DNA of 64,000 nt from Mixophyes australis (GCA_036250195.1 JAVHZZ010000011.1:50537311-50601310), one strand, 5' to 3'. Shown: positions 10,206 to 23,120, counted from the first letter of the stretch. Translations and numbers: made by a program. The notes: generated from the letters alone by a model not told the origin.

Positions 10206-11975
10206 GGCAAAATTTTGGTTGCAGCAAAATGTAGGGACTTCTTAAAAATATGTTCATTTTCTTACTGTAAAAATTTAAATTAGTGCTTCCTAACTAAATG
10301 ACTTATGTTGATAGTATTTTTGTGTAACAAAGGCGTTATTTCAGTTACCACCCCAGGCAGTAGAAAGACTAGGCACACCCTTGCATTAACCAGACAACCC
10401 ATTTCAACTACCACATATTTGTTAGCTCTCATATTTAGTACTGATTTTCTGACTGTCACACTGAGTTCAGTTAAACATGTAATATGATTGTTTTACAAAA
10501 ATTAAAGTAGCCCAGAGTAATTCAGTAAGAAAGTGATCAAAGAGCAGACAAATATTTTCTTGATGAAATCGGACAGATTGACGTCTCAGCAATAGCTCTA
10601 TAATGTTACATATGTTTATGTAATAATAATAATTGTATATGCATGGGAGATGCAGAGGGTCGGGGGCCCTGATTCCCTCCTCCCTCCTCCCTGTACCTGA
10701 GCCCACAGCTCATTAGTTCCGCCTCTGATTATTAGGTAATCATAATGATCATTTATGTGGTTGAAAGCAGTCCCCCATTAATTTCTACTACCAACACACA
10801 CTGAAAATAAAAAATATCAGGGAAAATCTGCAAGTAAAATCCAGCCATCAAAAGAGGTGTGTCCTGTTCGACCAAAGGGGAGCTCTTCTTATTGGCTGTG
10901 AAAGGATACTTGTCAGCGTTCTCTCTTGGTCATATGAGGGGCTCGTGTCTCTGTAGAGTTAGGCACACTGAGGCCGTCTAAAGATTGCGGAGTGATGACA
11001 TGCATTGTGTCATTGCACAACAGGTGGCGGATCTGCCACCCACTCCTTTTCTGGCACATAATCAGTGGCATTGTGATTCTTGGAGATCACCTGTTATTTT
11101 GTGAGTCTCATGGATATTCTAAGAGGTTGGCAAGAATGTCTTTGACCCTCCTGTTTTTTATATATTGCAGAGTGCTTGATCTGAGGAACATAGAGGAAAA
11201 TAGAGCATGGACTAGCTTTACAAAGATTGTATATTTATTCACTTATTGTAACATATCTTAAATGCAAAAGGGAAACAATGCTTCATTTATGCCTAGAAAA
11301 TCAATACAGGGCCTGAATGAATATCCTCTAGGAAGGTAAAGGTAAAATTAATATCAATAGAGATCCTCTAGAATATAGTCTTCCAAATCTTTGCTGTTTG
11401 GCTCAGTTACAAGGTAAAGTCCTGACATGAAGATTCATTGGAGTCATATGTTAAATGTAGTTATAACATATAGGCTTGATTTTGTATAAAAACATCTGTA
11501 ATTTCCAAGTGTTCATCTTGAAATATAACAATGTGTTCAATGCCAATGCTGTTGAAATTACTGGAGTATTTTAATGTTAATGGCAAACTTCATGCCATGC
11601 TTATGCTGAGATCAAACATTAGTAACTAGAGGTTGTGCAAGATAGCCAAAAGATTCAATGCCGGAAAATGAATGGGTCATAATAATTTATTGAAGTTGGA
11701 GCAAGGGCTAGCTTGAAGGTCTAGGAGGTTGCTAATGGAACAGTAATTTTATAATACTGTGCTGAAACAGAAAGGAGTAAGGATCCATGAGACGGTAGCT
11801 AAGAACAAACCAGAAATGTTGTGTAAAATGAAGTGGAGGCTGTACTGAAAATGATATGGACTGTAGAGACCTGGAGGAGATAGAAGAATAGAGGAAGTGA
11901 TTGGCAATGGAATGTGATGCTGAGAGGAACATACGCTGACTTGGTATAGGAAGAGAGAGAAAGTGAATCCTAGGT
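10206..11975. other. No gene recognised; one hAT-like terminus at 10637-10722
   Basis: The block 10637-10722 ends in AGTTCCGCCTCTG, which read inverted is CAGAGGCGGAACT, a hAT-style terminus. No matching left end or 8-bp duplication was found, so the element is partial or too old. The rest of the stretch shows neither coding frames with recognisable domains nor tandem repeats. Confidence 0.4.
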
Positions 11976-12560
11976 GTGACAGGATGGACCGCTTATGCCA
12001 CCCTGTCTTTTGTTGCTGGGAACCGGCTGAGTTTACTTTGCCACCGTTCCTTTTCGTTATCCCAAATACGCCCTCTAAACGCAGTAGGGGGGGCTTGCAA
12101 ATGCTGCCACCACTGCACTCCTTACCGGCATCCAGAACCGGGTTCCTTCTTGGTAACTGTCACTGCTAGGGTACCCCCTTGCTGGTACACCTGGGCTGGT
12201 ACCCCTGAACTATTACTATGGATCAGGGTTGCTGTGGATGGATCCCCCCTGAGCTATCACACTGGCCAGAGCTGCAGGTAGCGGGCAGAGCGGTGGTGCT
12301 GGAAAGCTGGGTCCAAACTTCAGACAGACAGGAACCAATTGGATTTTGAGTCTAATCTGTAGGTCACAGAATTTTGAGCATGGAGAAATTCTCAAGCAGG
12401 TCTTTGAAGCAAGTGATGTTTATTTGCTTTCACACTGGTTAGAGGGTACCAGTGATCAGGTCAGATGGAACAAGAATGATACATTCAGTACAAACCAGTG
12501 CTGTTTTATACAGTTTTGGACACAGCCTCACAGGGTAAGCCAGTCCCTTGAGGTCTGAGT
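11976..12560 (+). repeat. Possible LTR or dispersed repeat beginning TGTGACAGGATGG
   Basis: A sharp change from AT-rich DNA to GC-rich sequence begins with TGTGACAGGATGGACC, the TG-start style of LTRs. It continues with GT/AC-rich direct repeats such as GGTACCCC and GGTACACCTGG. No matching CA end, target duplication or second copy is visible in the window. The assignment rests on general appearance. Confidence 0.3.
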
Positions 12561-14159
12561 TATTTTTAGTATCAGGATGCATTATGTTTACCCAAACATG
12601 GATTTACATGCAATGAAAACAATATTTACACTTATCTGTGATATCCTAAAACTTGCTGTAATTTCCTGCATCCTGTTGTAGACACAGAGGAAATCCAACA
12701 GCAAGTCTAATTAAACCTTTGTGTGTCTTCAGGTGTTTTGAACACTCGCACATCAAAAGGTCTAAATAACATGAGATTACCATGGGTTCTTTCTTCAGAC
12801 AGTTGCAAAATACACATTTCCTCCACTCTATTGCTAATTTGAGAATTCCCAAACAAAAGTTTCAAAACCCCAAACAAGTCATTTCCTCTACCAAAATACA
12901 CAAAAGACTTCCTCAACAAATGCTTATTGCATCAGAAATGAATACCTCACAAATGAATGTCATTCCTCTACAAAGTGCCACACGGTATAGTAAAATCAGT
13001 ACATTGCAATGATATAAATAAGTACCCTGCGCTATTTCATTTAAATAAATTTATACCATCAGTATTTTAGAAGTGATCCAGTCACACTAGGTCATTAAAT
13101 AGGGGGTGAGAGTAACAAAGAGTAAAAACAAGTTGAAGGTCCACAGCCAAATTCACCCAGACTATGGCATAGAAATAATGTACTGAGTTGTAAGGCACAA
13201 CTGAATACTAGAACACAGCTAAGGCGATGGGCACATTTATACTTGTACAGTTGGTGCTCAACTGGACATCTCAGTGCTCTTACTGGTTTATAATGAATGA
13301 ATAGCCTACAGCATCAGGAATATTGATTGAGCTCCCAAAATGTTTGCATCCATGTAGTATAAAAAACATGTCATTGAAAGAATACATATAATATAGTTTA
13401 CCTAATTACCAAGGAAATTCAATCCATTTGACTAAATTGAGGAGAAACACTTTCTTCTATACTATGTGACTCCTGATAAACTCCCATGAGAAAAGGGGAA
13501 CAGGAAATCAGAAGTAGTCACCCTGATTCTTCACGTGCAACCGTTTTGCAAAAATAGCCATTTTATTAAAAAGTGTAAGTATATATAATACAAAAATGCA
13601 TCAAACAACATAATTACATCATAAATGCTAATTACAATATTATATATTGTTTTTAATATTTTATTATTTGATGGCTGAGTTAGTGGGATGTGTTGCATTT
13701 TTGACACTCAGCAAAACATGTAGAAACACAGGGATCACACTTTTCTTATTTAAAGTCCCAATAAACAGATATGCCCCATCGGAAGATCAGGGTTAAAACT
13801 TGCTGTAGTCAGCTTTATGCTCCACACAATATAAAACCAGATAGGTATATTACAGGTTGTGTCATTAAATAATCCAACACGAATCATAAAAGAAAACCTG
13901 GGCTAATAAGTTAATTTGGAATCCCTATCTAATAGGTAGGTGGGTATAAGATCCAGGGTCCCCCAAAAACACTCAGTTTGCAATTTATATATATTGTGTG
14001 TATGTGTAAAGAAGAAAGAAATAGTGATTCAGGGGTTTTCAATCTGCTACAAATCTCCAGCGGTTTCAGTTTTCATCCTCAAAACTGCAGGATAGTAAAT
14101 CCTGAAGTTTGGGAATGAAATCTTCTGGCTATGTGTGGAGTTTTGCAAAGTACTATTAA
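12561..14159. other. AT-rich sequence, nothing recognised
   Basis: No domain-bearing frame, terminus pair or tandem repeat was found in this 1.6-kb stretch on either strand. Confidence 0.5.
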
Positions 14160-14320
14160 ACACCCCACTGTCTCTTTTGAACATGTTTACATTCCCTTAT
14201 CATATTAGTCTCTGCTGCCTCTGTTCAAACGCTATACCAGCCATTTACAACATTTTCAGTAAGGAAATTCTTGCTCACATTTCCCCTATACCTACTACCC
14301 TCCTGTTTTAAACTCTTTAT
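14160..14320 (-). repeat. Old interspersed repeat, first segment
   Basis: The phrases CTGCTGCCTCTGTTCAAAC, TTCAGTAAGGAAATTCTTGC and CCTACTACCCTCCTGTTTTA match the style of a widespread amphibian interspersed repeat. The matching downstream segment appears at 15680-16100. The 1.35 kb between them is probably later insertion. The family name is not certain and no coding capacity is seen; strand is nominal. Confidence 0.35.
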
Positions 14321-14929
14321 TTTTATTTTAAATGGACAGAAATGAAATAAGAACAGTGCATTGACATGCAGGCTTATAAGGTTTGAGCTATTTAGATATA
14401 GAAATAAAATAACAGTAGTAACATTATATATAATTCAAAGAAATCACAAGCTATATTACTGTAAATAAATAAGTAGAACATAACACACATTTATTAGTGT
14501 AAACTGACTATTGACTGATGACTACCAAAATAAGGGGGTGGAAGGTGAGGGAAAGGGAGGGGGCTAAGAAGGGTTGCACATCTTAAAAGGATAAAAATTT
14601 ATGACATGACTATTTAAAAATACAATGATCAAGGGATGTATTAATGTTAATGTTCCATAATAGGATAATGTCTTCATGATATATGTAAATGCAGTTAATG
14701 ATTATATCTGGTGCAATTATATAAAAATAATTTATTTAAAAAACTATTAAGGTTTATTTTTCTAAAAGTAAATAAGGATTCCAAATTAAAGCAAAATAAT
14801 TGTCTTAACCATAGTGGTATCTGATCTTCTCCACATGTGAAATTTACATGATAACATTTTTAAGAGCAGATATCATAGTCTCACTCTCACGGGATCTCCT
14901 CAGCAAGGAGATTACAGTGCTGCACGGAA

Positions 14930-15052
14930 GCACTACAGGGAGTGGAACAATGGAAGGAGGTAAGCTCACGGGGGGGGGGGGGGGGGGGGGGGCATCATGG
15001 GGGGAGGTCCCTCACTGTACACTTAGCCCGGGGGCCTCCCTTCCCTTAATCC
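14930..15052. repeat. Poly(G) tract with hAT-like terminus
   Basis: A G run of about 23 bases near 14970-14993 is followed by GGGGGCCTCCC and ends CTTAATCCAGCTCTG. Inverted, this end is CAGAGCTGGATTAAG, close to the terminus at 5398. The left end was not found. Confidence 0.4.
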
Positions 15053-15679
15053 AGCTCTGATGAGGTCTAAGGAGATGTTCTTCCTGTTCATTGTCATGTA
15101 TCCAGGTCATTTGTTGGATGGATTCTTCCTAGGAATATTTTGAAGGTGGGTGTTATTTTTGCATCCCAGCTTCCCAAGTAATGTATTGATGATAGGCAGG
15201 GTGAAGATGTTCAGGTTCTTTTGCAAGTTCTTGCTGTGAGTGTTTTATGACTCTTTTACTTTTATGACTCTTTTGCTTTTATAGCAATTTTGCTTACATA
15301 GTTTGCCTGTTATAGCTCTTCTCTCTGTTATATTCGCTCTTTTTTCTGTTATAGTCACTCTTTTTGCTTTCAATAGCTCTCATGTATAGCAGGAGTGTTC
15401 TATCACTTGTATGTCAGTGGCTTTACATTTAGAAGCCTATGGCATTCAGGTGAAGTGTGTTTGTTGGGGGTATCTGTGGAGAGGGTATATTATGGTCTAA
15501 GATGTGGTTGAAAGGGTGGAGGAGTTGTCCCTGTGTAGCTGATGCTAGGCTAGTTGTTATCCCAAACTATAGGGGTGCTTCTGTATGTTTTAGGAGAAGG
15601 TGCTGATGTGTCTGATGTGAGAACTGGAAGGTGTGATAGGTAGGGTTAGAAGGGGAGAAAGTGAGTTGCACCTTCCTGT
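15053..15679. other. Nothing recognised apart from a short T-rich repeat
   Basis: From 15235 to 15390 several copies of the phrase CTCTTTTGCTTTTATAG and variants occur in tandem. No gene is visible. Confidence 0.4.
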
Positions 15680-16100
15680 TTTAGTGCATGTTCTCTTGCT
15701 CTATTACTTTTTTTAGCTGTAAAAATCTTTCCTCCTCTACCTTGTTGAAATCCTTGACATATTTGAACACTTCTGTCAAATTCTCACTCTCCCTTCTAAG
15801 TTTTGAGATTCTATAGTTTTCCTGGTAAGTTTTGTGATGTAAACAATGCACCAGTTATTAGACCTTCTTTGCACAATGTCTAATTTATTTATATCAATAT
15901 GGGCTTCCAGAACTGCACACAGTATTTTCATTGTGATCTATGACCTACATAGTTGCATTACCACCTCTATTTTTTTTGCTACTAATTCCTAATCCCATGT
16001 AACCTAGCATCCATCTGACCTTCCCCATTGATTTGCTACATTGCTTGTCAACCTTTAAGTCATCTGACTTTTATATTCTTTGTCTCCTAATTATTTGTCA
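15680..16100 (-). repeat. Old interspersed repeat, second segment
   Basis: This continues the repeat of 14160-14320, with the phrases TACCTTGTTGAAATCCTTGA, TTTTCCTGGTAAGTTTTGTG, TTCCAGAACTGCACACAGTA and CATGTAACCTAGCATCCATC. The order is the same as in a repeat I recognise as common in amphibian genomes, but the family is not named here. No open frame. From 16101 to 17082 nothing further is recognised. Confidence 0.4.
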
Positions 16101-17082
16101 CTTTTGTTCCAATAAAAATATATTCTGCCTTTGGATTTTTGAGACCCACATGCATGATTTGGAATTGTTTGGTACATAACTGTAGTTGGCACACCCTTGA
16201 CCATATAACGTCAAGGGTAGCAGCTTCCTGGTCCCATGTAGATACCACCTGTGCTGCTCTGGGCAGTGCATCTCTCTGCCATCTCTTTTGAGCAGTGTCC
16301 CAAGTCAGCAGAGAGATTAATGACCTCCTACTATGTGACTGCAAGGTATTTGAAACTTTTATATCTTTCAGTTTCGAGGATTTTGTCAGTACCATCTCCT
16401 CTGTAAATCGACTCAATATTCCTGCTACTTAACATTCTCTTCCCTTTTCAAAACACAAATACTTATATTTAAGATAATTACTCTTGTCTACTTTTTAACT
16501 TAACATCTTTAATCATACTATCATTGCATTTGTTTTGTCCTTCACTTATATATCCAAAAACCATGAAAATATATATCTACAAAAATGCTGAATTAACTTA
16601 CCAACTGTGTCATTTTCTTCTCAATATGAGCCTTTGCACATTTCTTTCTTAGCCTCTTGCTTAACCAGATATACTACTCTATCAACATTCTTCTGAGTTT
16701 GCTTATATTTCCTAAACATTGTTTTTGCTTTTGCAATGCCTCCTACTTTCTGTAAGAAATAGATTGACTTAATATACCTATTTTTTAACCCACCTGACAC
16801 CTATATCTGTTTTTCTTGGATTTAAATCCTTTTTCATTTTTCCCACTGCTCTTGTGCTCCTTTCAAATGTCTCCACTTTTCCAAGAATTACCTACATATT
16901 TTGAAATCTTTGCTAATTCTGCCCATGTTTGATTTAATAGTGAGTGTGAGATATATTTTTTGGGGGGGATTTTAGCCATTTTTACAAAGACTGGGTTATT
17001 TTGTTTTTACTTACCCTTTCATCCCCCTATGTCACTCCTGGGTGGCTCTTGCTGCGATAGTCTACCAAACTAAGTACATTCT

Positions 17083-17403
17083 GGGCCTAATTCATTAAGG
17101 AAAGTAAGGCATAAAAAAGAGAAAGTTTTCTCCTGGACAAACCATGTTACAATGCAAGGGGTGCAAATTAGTTTATTATTTGGCACATAACCTAAATGCT
17201 GGGTGTTTTTTCATGTAGCACATAAATACTTGATAGCTTTATTTGTTCACTAAAATTTAAATTTGGTCTGGGACATGCCCTATCCCAACTATAAATCTGT
17301 CATTGCATTTTAAATGTACCTTCCCATCCAATGCAACATGGTTTTACCCAGGTGCAAAGTTACTCCTATTTTTTTGCTGTACTCTCCTTGATTAATCAGG
17401 CCA
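17083..17403. mobile_element. MITE family 1 copy
   Basis: The copy starts GGGCCTAATTCATTAAGG and ends GATTAATCAGGCC. It contains the family landmarks CCATGTTACAATGCAAGGGG and, inverted, ATGCAACATGG. It is about as long as the other copies and has no coding capacity. Confidence 0.85.
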
Positions 17404-17689
17404 CCTGTGTTTATGAACTATTAATAAAAGGCAGAGATGCTCAGGCTCGTTTTTCCGAAAACTGAGTCCACCCGAACTTAGCAGATCCGAGTACAGAGTC
17501 GAGCCGGCTTGGTACTTTCACGTACCCTTGGAGCTAAAAAGGAGGCAAAATATCATTGTTACATCGTTGGATCTTGCGAGTTTTGGATTCTATAAGTAGC
17601 GCCCTCCACGGAGGTCCGGCGCCATTTCACAGAACGAAGGAGAAGGGGTAGCAGTATTCTTGGTAGTCCCTAGTGTAGTTGGCCCACGT

Positions 17690-18590
17690 CAAAGCTAAAA
17701 CAGAAAGAGGAGGGGTGTAAGTTTTCTTGGCAGTCTCCAGTGACCTTGCACTGTGCCATAACTCACACTGAAACAGGAGGGATGGCAGTGTTCTTCTTAT
17801 CAGTCTCCTCTCCAGTGACATTGATCTGTGCCATTGCTCATTCAAAAATAGGAGTGGTGGTAGTGTTCTTTTAAGTCTCCAGTAACATTCCTCTGTGCTA
17901 ATCCTCATTCAGAAACAGGAGGGGTGTTAGTGTTCTTATAAGTCTCCAGTGGCTTTGCTCTGTGACGTTGCTCATACAGAAACAGGAGGGGTGGCAGTGT
18001 TCTTATAAGGCCCCAGTGACATTGCTCTGTGCTATTGCTCATACAGAAACTGGAGGGATGGCAGTGTCCTTGTCACTCTCCAGTCACATTGCTCTGTGCC
18101 ATTGCTCCTACAGAAACAGGAGGTGTGACAGTGTCCTTGTCACTCTCCAGTCACATTGCTTTGTGCCATTGCTCAGACAGAAAACAGGAGGGGTGGCTGT
18201 GTTCTTCTAAATATCCAGTGACATTGCTCTGTGCTATTGCTCATACAGAAACAGGAGGGGTGGCAGTGTCCTTGTCACTCTCCTGTCACATTGCTCATAC
18301 AGAAACAAGTGGTGTGGCAGTGTCCTTGTCACTCTCCAGTCACATTGCTCTGTGCCATTGTTCAGACAGAAAACAGGAGGGGTGGCAGTGTTCTAAGTCT
18401 CCAGTGACATTGCTCTGTGCCATTGCTCATACAGAAACAGTAAGGGTGGCAGTATCCTTGTCACTCTCCAGTCACATTGCTCTGTGCCATTGCTCATACA
18501 GAAACAGGAGGGTGGCAGTGTCCTTGTAACTCTCCAGTGACATTGCTCTGTGCCATTGCTCATACAGAAACAGGAGAGGTGGCAGCAGCT
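17690..18590. repeat. ~67-bp minisatellite, first block
   Basis: About 13 copies of a unit beginning CAGAAACAGGAGGGGTGGCA and running through CTCTCCAGTCACATTGCTC to GTGCCATTGCTCATA are in tandem. The block resumes at 21030-21425 after intervening sequence, with shorter, more degenerate units. ORFs on both strands here only reflect the repeat. Confidence 0.92.
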
Positions 18591-19400
18591 TTGGACAGGC
18601 CTGCCAGGCAGCCTGGCTATTCTCCGGTAGGCCCGGCCTCGTTGAAGCTCCACCTCCTCCGTTGTTAGGGCGGAGCTTAAGGAACAGCTGCCACTTGAGA
18701 TGGCGGCGGCGACACTTTGGGTAACCAGACTGAAAAACTAACTACCGTGTCCAGAGAGCCGCGTCTGGGTTCTCTGCACTTGCGCGGAAGTGTGTTTTTC
18801 AGTTTGAGCAGGGAAATGAAGAGGCGGCGATGCCCAGCCATTGAGGAGGAGTTCATGTTATCTAGCCGCCCAGAGGAGCAAGAAGGAAGTACGCCAGAGG
18901 TAAGTGCGTACCCAGCCAGCCTGAGGGACATGGGGAGAGGCATGAAGGGGCCAGGTCAGCATGTCAGAGTGTGAAGGGAAGCCAGGTCAGCATTGCAGAG
19001 TGTGATGGCGGGCCAAAGCAGCATGGCAGAGTGTGAGGGGGGGCCAGGTCAGCATGGCAGAGTGTGAAGGGGGGCCAGGTCAGCATGGCAGAGTGTGAAG
19101 GGAGGGCCAGGTCAGCATGGAAGAGTGGAAAGGGGGGCCAAGTCAGAATGGCAGAGTGTGATGGGGGACCAAAGCAGCATGGCAGAGTATGAAGGGGGGC
19201 CAAAGCAGCATGACACAGGGTGATGAAGAGAGGCCAGGAGAAGGGGGGAGCAAATACAGCATGGTACAGGGTGATGAAGGGGGGCCAGGAGAAGGGGGGA
19301 GCAAATACAGCATGGCACAAGGTGAATAATGGGGACCAGGAGAAGGGGAGAGCAAAAGCAGCATGGCACAGGGTGATGAAGCTAACTCCTGGGTGTAAAT
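18591..19400. repeat. GC-rich block and ~31-bp minisatellite
   Basis: After a GC-rich stretch (18591-18940), about a dozen copies of a unit containing GGGGGGCCAGGTCAGCATGG and CAGAGTGTGA follow (18950-19390). The same unit style (AGCATGGCACAGGGG) occurs in the hAT element at 42654-43943. The two blocks are probably related non-autonomous hAT sequence. Confidence 0.75.
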
Positions 19401-20528
19401 TGGAGAGCCAGATGCCTAGGTGCAAATCTTGGAGACTCTGGTATAAAAATCTGCATGGTCTCTATGCAGGTATATAGAAATATGACCTTCAAAGGAAAAT
19501 GTTGTCATAGTTCATATTTTGGGAAATCTGGATGCCACTCCGTACTGAGGGGCAAAAACCACACAAGGGTTTTAAAACATAGATACCAACTACACAGAGA
19601 ACAGCCATAATCACATGTATTTCAGGATGAGATTGGATATTGTTGTAATTTCATCATATTTGGTATTTAAACGTGCGGGAGATTATGACTGGTTTATTGA
19701 GAGGGGTGTTATTTCTCTGAGATATATCTGTGAAGAATTACCAACAGGTCAAAACTTAGGAATAGTTTGACCAAACCTGAGGTAACACCCAGGGGACATT
19801 TCCGCCCCCACATTAGCATTCACACTGCCCCTGTGAATGCCGTCCCATTTGAGTTTGCTTAAAAACCTGTGTGTGGAAAGGAGAATTTGTCAGCTTCTTG
19901 GGGAATCAATCTAATTGAAGGACTGTCCATCTTTCCTGCCTGCCCCAGGCATACATATTATTATTTGTAAGTAATGCTCTGTACTTTCATCCCGTTTGTT
20001 TTATAACTGTTTGCAATTTTTTATTTGTATGTCAAATCTTTATTCATTATTTTTGTTATCTGTATGCCCTGTACTTTCTGTATATTAAATCTAAAATTTA
20101 ATAAGTTGCGTCCTTGATACTCTAAAGAATCCATAGCCTGTGTAGAAGAGATTGCTTGTCCAGGTTACCCTGTGTGTGATTTGTTGATACATTTGATTAT
20201 CAAGCTGTGTGTGCTTGTATTTACATTTGTGTAACAGTCTGGAGGTGTGAAGAGTTAAACCTGTGTGTGCTGGTGTGAGTCTTGCTAGTTTGTGGAACTA
20301 GAAGCCTGTGTGCCAGTGTGGGACAGTATATTGGGGTCCTATTGCCCGTACCCAATAGGTGGTGGCTGAACCTTGAAGTGTCTGGGGGTGTGAGAGCGCT
20401 GTGTTTGGGGGCGATTCCATAGGTCTAGAACCTGTGTGATAGGTGAGAGAGACTGCAGGCTGAAATCGTGTGTGACCTCATACAGCAAACACCCCAAAGT
20501 CACGGCAGCTGGGAGCGTGTTCGTGACA
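19375..20528 (+). mobile_element. Possible solo LTR (about 1.15 kb)
   Basis: This block interrupts the AGCATGGCACAGGG / CAGCATGGTGATTA sequence shared with 42900-43300. It starts near TGATGAAGC and ends GTGTTCGTGACA, and carries ATTAAA/AATAAG-type signals near 20085-20105. The flanks CACAGG and CACAGC could be a diverged duplication. Exact ends are uncertain. No ORF with a domain. Confidence 0.45.
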
Positions 20529-21029
20529 CACAGCATGGTGATTAAGGGGCACAGTAATGTGTGTGTGGTAGGTGGTGGCTAAATAATGGGTGCTATTTTG
20601 TTTGTAGGGTGAAGGTGGGGCAATTTAATTTTATAATGGGAACGACTATTAATTTAAGATGGGGTGGTTTGGGGGCAATTAATTGAATTTGAGTTTGAGG
20701 ATTATGAGGTCTATTTACTAAATGTGCATATGAATTATTTAATGGCAGTGACGGTAGCGGGAAAGAGGTATATTTATTATACGTAAATGCGATTAATTTA
20801 TTGCAGGGGCTGTCTGGAGGGAGGGAAATAGGTTTATTAAATGGGAATACTATTACTTTAATGTTGGGGCTGGAGGAAGGCTTAAGTATTATTTGTGGGT
20901 CCTATTGATTTAACGCCGGGGCTGGTTGGAATTTTCTATATGTACCCATTATTTTTTCCAAATAGGGCCCCCAACATTCCAGGATCCAGACAAGCCACAA
21001 CTAAATAAACCAGCAGCCACAAGTGGTAA
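20529..21029. repeat. Segment related to the interior of the hAT element at 42654-43943
   Basis: The order GTGTGTGGTAGGTGGTGGCT, GCTATTTTGTTTG, GGGGCTGGAGGAAGGC and CCAACATTCCAGGATCC is shared with 43300-43530. The sequences have diverged but are collinear, so both derive from one non-autonomous family. Confidence 0.75.
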
Positions 21030-21560
21030 ATGTAACCAGTCTTCAGTGACATTGTTCTGTGTCATTCCTCATACAGAAACAGGAGGGGTGTTAGAGTTAT
21101 TATAAGTCTCCAGTGACATTGCTCTGTGCCATTGCTCATAGAGAAACAGGAGAGATGGCAGTGTTCTTGTCACTCTCCAGTCATATTGTTCTTGTCACTC
21201 TCCAATCTCTGTGCTGTTGGTCACACACAAACAGGGGTAGTAGTGCTCTTGTCACTCTCCAGTCTCCAATCACATTGTCCTTGTCACTTTGCAGTCTCAG
21301 TGCCATTGGTCACATAGAAAAGTGGTAGCAGTGTTCTTGTCACTCTCCTGTCTCAGTGCTGTTGCTTACACAGAAACAGGGGTAGCAGTGTTCTTGTCAC
21401 TCTCCAGTCTCCACTCACATTGATCTTTGCCCTTGATATGGATTCACATCAGTCCACAGAAGACCAGGAGCCCCAAGCAGCTGCTGGAACCAGTCATGAT
21501 CATACTAATCTCTCTACGTTATCTGCTAAAGCCTGTGTTGAAGTGCATAGTGGTTTTAAG

Positions 21561-22279
21561 TAGGGATGTGCACCAGCCACTTTTGGTGTCTCGTGTTTTG
21601 TGTTCTGGATTCGGATTTGCTTGAGGTTTTGGGTTCGGATTTGTTTCGCAAAACACCTGACAAAAGGTTTTGGTTCGGATTTAAGGTTTTGGATTCGGAT
21701 TTATTTTGAAAAAAACATAAAAAGTGTTAAAATCAAGATTTTTGGTTTATTTTCACTCCTACGCTATTATTAACCTCAATAACATTCAATAACAATCATT
21801 TCCACTAATTCCCAGTCTATTCTGCAGAATCAGTGAACTTTGTAATATTGCAGTACCAATGGACTTATACTGCAGGATTGTTTTTGGATATTTTTTTTTA
21901 ATTTCTTTTTTTTATAATTCTTTTTTTTAAATTTTTTTTATAACTTTTTTTAAAACTTTTCGTGCTGTGCTGTGTCCTTCTAAGGGCATTGTTATTTCCC
22001 CAGCACAGCACAGCACAGCACAGCACGAGATATAGCAGGACAGAGGACCACCTAACACAACCTCCCTCTACCCTGATCAATGCCCGAGTGAAGATGGCGG
22101 CGGCTAGCGGGGAATTTATAGGATCCGAGTATCGCGAGATCCGACAGCGGGATTATGACTCAGAGCCTCGGTTTCAGTTTTGCAATTGGCGGGAATACCC
22201 GGATCTGTCTCGGATCCGGCTCGGATCGGCAACGTTCGGGTGGGCTCGGATTTCAGATATCCGAGCCCGCTCATCTCTA
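21561..22279. mobile_element. Non-autonomous hAT element, 719 bp, exact 8-bp TSD
   Basis: The ends TAGGGATG and, inverted, TAGAGATG are flanked by perfect copies of GTTTTAAG (21553-21560 and 22280-22287). The left part is rich in repeats of GGTTTTGGATTCGGATTT. The right part repeats GGATCCG/CTCGGATC-type phrases. A short AGCACAGC tandem lies near 22004-22025. No transposase is encoded. Confidence 0.85.
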
Positions 22280-22464
22280 GTTTTAAGTCAGGGAAACAAA
22301 AATGTAAAAAAAAGCTTTTACCTTTTTTAAAGAAAAAAAACCTATCTAATAAAGGTGAAAGTTTACTGTAGAAAAATATAAAATTGCCAATTTGCAATTC
22401 TACTCAAAATATTAACAAGCATACCAGCATGAGCTAGCTTCCTTCTCTCAGCTAGATCCCACCA

Positions 22465-22580
22465 TCTGTAATCTATATTTTCATCATCCTCACCCTCATC
22501 AGTGTGCACACAATACTAATTCATTCCCACTGGAATCCACCATTACAGCAATTTCTGTACTTTGGTGTAATTGCCGGCAA
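22465..22580 (-). repeat. Inverted copy of the sequence at 23330-23440
   Basis: Read on the minus strand, this contains GGTGGATTCCAGTGGGAATG and CACACTGATGAGGGTGAGG. On the plus strand 23330-23440 contains GGAGGATTCCAGTGGGGATG and the same CACACTGATGAGGGTGAGG. Both encode an Asp/Glu-rich stretch of a hAT transposase tail. Two oppositely oriented transposon fragments therefore meet in this region. Confidence 0.7.
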
Positions 22581-22619
22581 AGGCCTTCCTCATGGAATTT
22601 GTAGTTCATTTTGATGAAC

Positions 22620-23120
22620 ATCATCTATTCCTCATTTTTAGGAGGTAGCCTCCTACGCCGATCGTCTACAAGGTTCCCGGCTGTGCTGAAAACTCTTTCA
22701 GAGTACACACACTAGAGTGTGGGCAGCTTAGATATTGCAAAGTGAGTTTGTACATGGGTCTCCAAATAGCCTTTTTTCCTCCCAGTATGTAAAGGGTCTG
22801 TCTGACATGTCTATTTGTACACTGTCATTAAAATAATCTTCCACCATTCTTTGGATGTTGATAGTAGGATCAGGTGGAGTTACGGCAGAGGTGCCACGAT
22901 TTTTAGGTAATTCTTGTAGACCAGACCAGGGGGTAAATGTATTATCGTCCGGTTTTGTCAACTCGCCGAACTCCCGCAAGTTGACAAAACAGGACGATAA
23001 TACATTTACCCCAAGATGTGAAAATGTTCTGCTGACTCATCTGCATTATCTCTGGCTCTCTTGGAAAGCTTTTTTTCCTAGCAGTAGAAGACTGAGACAC
23101 TGAAGGAGGGGGATGCCGAC
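22620..23120 (-). pseudogene. hAT transposase C-terminal (hATC dimerisation) remnant
   Basis: On the minus strand the order is PPDPTINIQRMVEDYFN, YWEEKRLFGDP and then, after a frameshift near 22735, VYSERVFSTAGNLVDDRRRR and LPPKNEE followed by a stop. The SER-FS-AGN block is the hallmark of the hAT C-terminal dimerisation domain. An 84-bp palindromic MITE (22929-23012) is inserted upstream of these blocks. The catalytic part is not recognisable, so the gene is dead. Confidence 0.8.
22929..23012. mobile_element. Mini palindromic MITE of 84 bp in the hAT transposase remnant
   Basis: The arms GGGGGTAAATGTATTATCGT and, inverted, GGGGTAAATGTATTATCGTC extend into TTTTGTCAACT with a short loop, so the whole piece folds back on itself. 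The GGGGGTAAAT end is the same as in the MITE at 61271-61447. Confidence 0.8.

Noticed and set aside
18029..18529. A 166-aa ORF with repeated LSSHIALCHCS
   Set aside because: It only reflects the 67-bp minisatellite, whose length changes break the frame.
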